DNA of 64,000 nucleotides from Straminergon stramineum (lineage: Eukaryota > Streptophyta > Bryopsida > Hypnales > Calliergonaceae): NCBI GenBank assembly GCA_963920665.1, contig OY987271.1, positions 17,177,350 to 17,241,349 of the forward strand. Direction: 5' to 3'. This document shows, one piece after another, positions 60,189 to 64,000 of the stretch. Both the position numbers and the translations under genes were made by a program. Within the stretch, counting starts at the first letter, position 1. Each line of letters begins with the position of its first letter. The notes under the pieces are model-generated. The model was not told the DNA's origin and searched no databases. It saw only the letters and a program-made list of their open reading frames with translations.

Positions 60189-61126
60189 TAAACCCTAAAG
60201 GACCAACTGGTGTTCTTTTGGCAATATAGTGATTTAGGGCAACTCATAATGAATGGAATTTTTAGTTTGTTTCTTTGAAATTTTCACACAACATGTGCCT
60301 AAGGAGTAGCTTTAAGGCCCAACAATTTTCATAACTTTTGAATACGTGCTGAAAAAGTTATTGTATGATATATATGTAGTTTTCATTGCTCGGTAGGTAT
60401 CTTGGGAAGCAAAAAAAACTACTTTAAAAATCACTTTTTTTAAATAATAATTTGAAATTGGTTTTCCACATTTATATGTATGTAGAAAGCTTTGAATCAT
60501 TCCATTTTGATTTATAAGATGAAAGTCATGGGGAATTTTAGTTGTGGGTAGGTTGTGGGTAGTTATGGAATCTCTACTCTTAAACAAACTTTGAAGACCT
60601 TTATTTTAACTCAAATTTCAATATTTATGGGAAAAACTAAAAAATTTAGGTGTAGATTGTTTACTACAACGTTAAAACCATTGGAATTTGCATTTTTCAA
60701 ATTAACAAATAAATTCTTAACAATTTAAAACATTGAATCATTTTCTACTTCTTTCTACTTACTATTTTTTCCTATATCTTGCACAATTCCAAATGATCTA
60801 AAAATTGCCTTGAAGAATGAATCCAAAGAGTTACAAATACTTTTGACATTTTTCCATAATTATCATATGACCTTGTGAAGTGCAACTACTTAGATTTTTG
60901 TCGGGTAAAATAAGGAATTTTTATCACTTCAAAGACTAATATCTTACAATTTGCAAGACTGAAATTTTTGGAATTTTTTCCACATCTTCTCAAACCACAG
61001 TACTATAAGATCATATAGTTACATGTGTCCAAAATTTTTTTTTTCTAAAATTTGGTACTTGTATTAGAAATAGTAGTTTTGGAGCATTCTGGGTCAAAAC
61101 ATAGTCAAAAACCTTTAGGGGTTAAA
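60189..61126 (+). mobile_element. Family D TIR element, copy 2
   Basis: A ~940-bp element from 'aaaccctaaaggaccaactg' to 'acctttaggggttaaa'. These ends are inverted repeats of one another for ~14 bases. The interior is the reverse of 47363-48280. Confidence 0.6.
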
Positions 61127-61362
61127 ATCGATTTTTCAAATCTCAATTCCATTAGTATGAGAGATGCCCATGAGATCAATAATTCTTTGTTGCAAAATCT
61201 TACAAAAAATATGCTAAATCTTTGCATGTATGGTTAAAATGATGTTTCTCTACCTTTTAATTATCAAAATTAGATTTTACCTTGAAGTGTCTAAGAGTTT
61301 TCCAAAACCCATATAGTGAATTTAAAAAATTGATTTTGAATTAGACAAATTCGCCCCTAGAA

Positions 61363-61856
61363 TTTGGTATTGGTAATAGAACAAAGAATGTGGATATGTT
61401 TGTTTTCTAGGGTTCAATGAAAAAACATAAGACATTCTAAGATTCAATAAGAAGATGAAAGATGTGAATTCATATAGCCCATAAAGTTTGGTGAGAGAAC
61501 AATTGATGTAGGTATATTCATTCTTGAGGGGTTGGTGAGAGGTGGATATGTTTGTTTCTTGGAGTTTAGTTAGAACCCTAAAGATGTGGATATCTGTGTT
61601 CTATAGGGCTCAATGAGAAGACAAAAGATATAAGCATGTCCAATCCTTGGGGCTTGGTGAGAGAACAATTAATGTAGATACTTTTGTTCTTTAAGGTTTT
61701 GTGAGAGAACAAAATACGGTTGAGTATGTTTTTAGGGTTTGAGAAAAGAAACAAGAATGCACATGTGTATGATTTCTACATCTTGGTTAATAACAAGACA
61801 AAGATGTATGTATGTCTATTCCCTAGTGTTTGGTGAAGAAACAAAAAAATGTGAGT
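61363..61856 (+). repeat. Degenerate 44-bp minisatellite, ~12 units
   Basis: The unit is approximately GTTTGGTGAGAGAACAAA followed by a GATGTGGATATGTTTGTTCT-like part and a TTAGG end. Several units are exactly 44 bases (for example the ones starting GTTTGGTGAG, GCTCAATGAG and GCTTGGTGAG); others are shortened. Not a multiple of three, so not coding. Confidence 0.8.
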
Positions 61857-61859
61857 ACA

Positions 61860-63230
61860 GTGGGCACCCCCAAATGTGCCATTGACCCTAAACTGCTATC
61901 TTTACTCTATGTACATCTCCAAAATCTTTTATGTACCTATGTGGAAGAAACACTTGTAGAACCAAACTTTGTTTCTTCATAACTTTTGCATGTAGAATCC
62001 AAATCAATTGTGTTCTTTGGTGCGTTGGAACATCCTTTCACTTGCCAACAAGAAAATGTAAAAATTCGAATAGTCTAAAAATAATAACTAGGCATAGAAG
62101 CAATTAGTGGCGAGACTTGGGGGTACCCACCTCACACATTTTGCTTATGGTATAACATTGAAAAAACAAACAACTGCACTACAAGAGGCTTTGTCCCTGT
62201 AGCATTGACTTACTCTTTGAGTAAGATAGCTCCAAAAACTTTCCTCAAGGTAACTTCCGTCAACGCAAAGCCTCGGTCTTCCCCTTCAGTCCAGACTCCA
62301 GAGCTAACAAATGACTGTGCTCATCGGTAACCAAGGGTTCAGTGACAGAGGATACGGGTAGCCGGCTTTTCCCTCGGGGAACGCTCCCCGAGAACCCCTC
62401 CTGTGCTATTACAGAAACCTGACCTGAAAAGCATCCAATGTCCCGCCCCCTTCCGCCCTTCTCCATAGAAAGTTACCCCCTCCCATCGCATGAAAATTAG
62501 TCACCCCGGCCTTCCCTTCCCCCAAATGCTTCATTCTGCGGACGGAAGGAGACAATTCAAAGCGTCCAGGGCTTCGTCAGAGAGGAGGAGCGGCTGGCTG
62601 TTGTCGATCAGAGAGAACCCAAAGGCAGGCTGGGTCCAGAGCCCACAGAGCAGCCAGCAGCGATAGGAAGAAATCTTTGCCGTGCTAACTTACAGCACAG
62701 CAAAAAAATCCCCTCAAAGCCTATCTCCCTCCCACAGCTTCTCCTTTCTTCCCTTTCCCCACTTCCACCTCTTCGTGGCTATGGCGGACCCCGAGCTCTG
62801 ATACCCACTTTTCGGAGATGCGAACATCCTTGTCTTTCTCTACTTCCATTTACGTTGGTGGGTACTCCGGGGTTTTGGAAATGCACCTCGGAAATGGGGA
62901 CAATCTGGGTTGATGGAGGAAATATGCTGTGATCTGGACTGTGTGTGGTGTTGGAGTTTGAGATCTTAGTGTTCTCGTGTGCTCTTTGGTTTGGGGTTTG
63001 AATTTTGGGAGTTGGGTGTGTGAAGAAGAGAGAGAGAGAGAGTGTGTGGGTTGGTGGGAAAGGTTCTCAGATCTTTGCGTTTCAGGGTTTGCGAGGTTGG
63101 ATAAGGGAGCTTGGGGTTTGAATGTGTCATTTGGGAATTGCAGATCGTCCGTCGGTGAGGAGAAGGAAAGGAGGTTGCGTGAATTGGAAGTTGGGAAGAA
63201 GTGTGCAATTGGTAGCAGTCTTGGAGGTAG
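61860..63230 (+). promoter_or_regulatory. Upstream region of uridine kinase-like gene
   Basis: After ~62240 base composition rises and C/T-rich stretches appear (62720-62775), as in a plant promoter/5' UTR. A (GA)n tract lies at 63028-63042. A short upstream frame occurs at 62781-62801. A TATA box was not identified. Confidence 0.45.
62781..62801 (+). promoter_or_regulatory. Possible uORF of six codons
   Basis: ATG GCG GAC … TGA encodes six residues (MADPEL) in the C/T-rich region 450 bases before the main start. It counts only if transcription begins upstream of it, which the sequence does not show. Confidence 0.25.
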
Positions 63231-64000
63231 ATGCGGGATCTAACCAGTGATGGTGGTGAAAGGCGAAGTCCTGAAGGACCGCTGAACATGAAATCGAATT
63301 CCTGGGATTTCACTCCAGATCGTTACAATCCGGTAACTACACTTTCCTGCATTTTCACTTTCTAGGATCTGGTGAATTGGGAGTGTTGATTTCGACATCA
63401 AGATGTTGTAGCTGGAATGTTGGTGGCAAGGATGTAGACTTGGTAAAAATGATCAGTGTCGGTTTTTTACTTGATTTTGTTGGTTGCTCAGCCTGAGATG
63501 TGTTTCCGAAGACCTGAATTTGGTAGATTTGGGTGGATGTTTGGGAACTACGTTAGCTAGCATTTGGCATTTTCCAACGAAGCTGACTGATCATGCAGTT
63601 TTGGGATAATCAGATGGTGAGCGATAAAATGCCGAAGCCAGAACCGGATCAAGCTATGGAAGTCGCTGCAGATGGTCACTTCTCAGGGCTTCATTTTGAC
63701 GAGTATCCAGTGACGAAGCATCTCGGAGCTAACAAGGTTCCGTTTGTGATTGGTAGGTCTCTAAATTTGATGTGGTTTCGATCGATGGGTTAATACTGTA
63801 ATGACACTTTTTAGTGCCATTTTAGTACGATTCTAGAGATTGCAGTAGTACTGCAACAGTATTTTTGTGTTGTGGAAAAGTTGATGTGAGCTTTGCTTCG
63901 TTCATGGCCTGAATTTGTGTTCTATTGAATCACAGGAGTGGCTGGGGGAACTGCATCTGGGAAGACGACTGTATGTGACATGATCATTCAACAGCTTCAT
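63231..64000 (+). CDS. UKL: Uridine kinase-like protein, 5' part (cut by window edge)
   Basis: Start of a plant uridine kinase/uracil phosphoribosyltransferase-like (UKL) protein of pyrimidine salvage. Exons 63231-63332, 63599-63752 and 63936 to the edge; splice sites are GT-AG and phases agree. The leader of ~85 residues includes HFSGLHFDEYP, matching the HFSGL-F-motif of plant UKLs. It runs through PFVIG into the Walker A loop GVAGGTASGKTT and CDMIIQQLH, where the window ends. The kinase core and the C-terminal UPRT-like domain should lie beyond 64000. The ATG at 63231 is the first in frame; another at 63288 is possible. Confidence 0.9.

Noticed and set aside
61363..61856. Minisatellite considered as a CRISPR-like array
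   Set aside because: Units are contiguous and degenerate with no spacers, and the genome is a plant's.

Overview
The window looks like nuclear DNA of a non-seed land plant (bryophyte or lycophyte). Its genes carry many short phase-compatible GT-AG introns. It holds two LHCSR-type photoprotection genes, a family of green algae, mosses, liverworts and lycophytes, and an MCD1-type chloroplast-division gene, which points to a land plant. I cannot name the species. The AT-rich space between genes is packed with short terminal-inverted-repeat (TIR) elements. I saw no rRNA, tRNA or CRISPR array. All splice models here were built by eye from reading frames, GT/AG sites and family motifs.

Layout. 0-2.5 kb: AT-rich intergenic DNA with one TIR-element copy. 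2.6-7.5 kb: two LHCSR genes head to head. Between them is a 200-N scaffold gap whose two sides are the same ~1.2 kb, almost certainly unmerged contig ends. The second exons, 3' UTRs and part of the introns of the two genes are identical over 795 bp, while the first exons differ. 8.2-15.3 kb: repeats, including a 1.8 kb element with long terminal inverted repeats. 15.9 kb: a katanin p60 first-exon fragment with an in-frame stop. 16.8-21.9 kb: a complete 16-exon PIG-W/GWT1 gene for GPI-anchor inositol acylation. 22-24 kb: nested repeats. 26.1-28.9 kb (minus): a four-exon MCD1-like chloroplast-division gene. 29-34 kb: repeats. 34.3-39.0 kb: a 16-exon DCAF13/Sof1 WD40 gene for 18S rRNA processing, with a telo-box just upstream. 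39.6-62 kb: a long gene-poor block of related TIR elements, tandem duplications and a 44-bp minisatellite. 63.2 kb to the edge: the first exons of a uridine kinase-like gene, cut at its P-loop.

The genes are unrelated housekeeping and photoprotection loci rather than a cluster. The most informative features are the LHCSR pair (gene conversion and a likely shared promoter), the false duplication at the gap, and several TIR-element families, many sharing ends close to TTAACCCCTAAA, with nesting, tandem and inverted arrangements. I did not find a convincing new multi-gene system.
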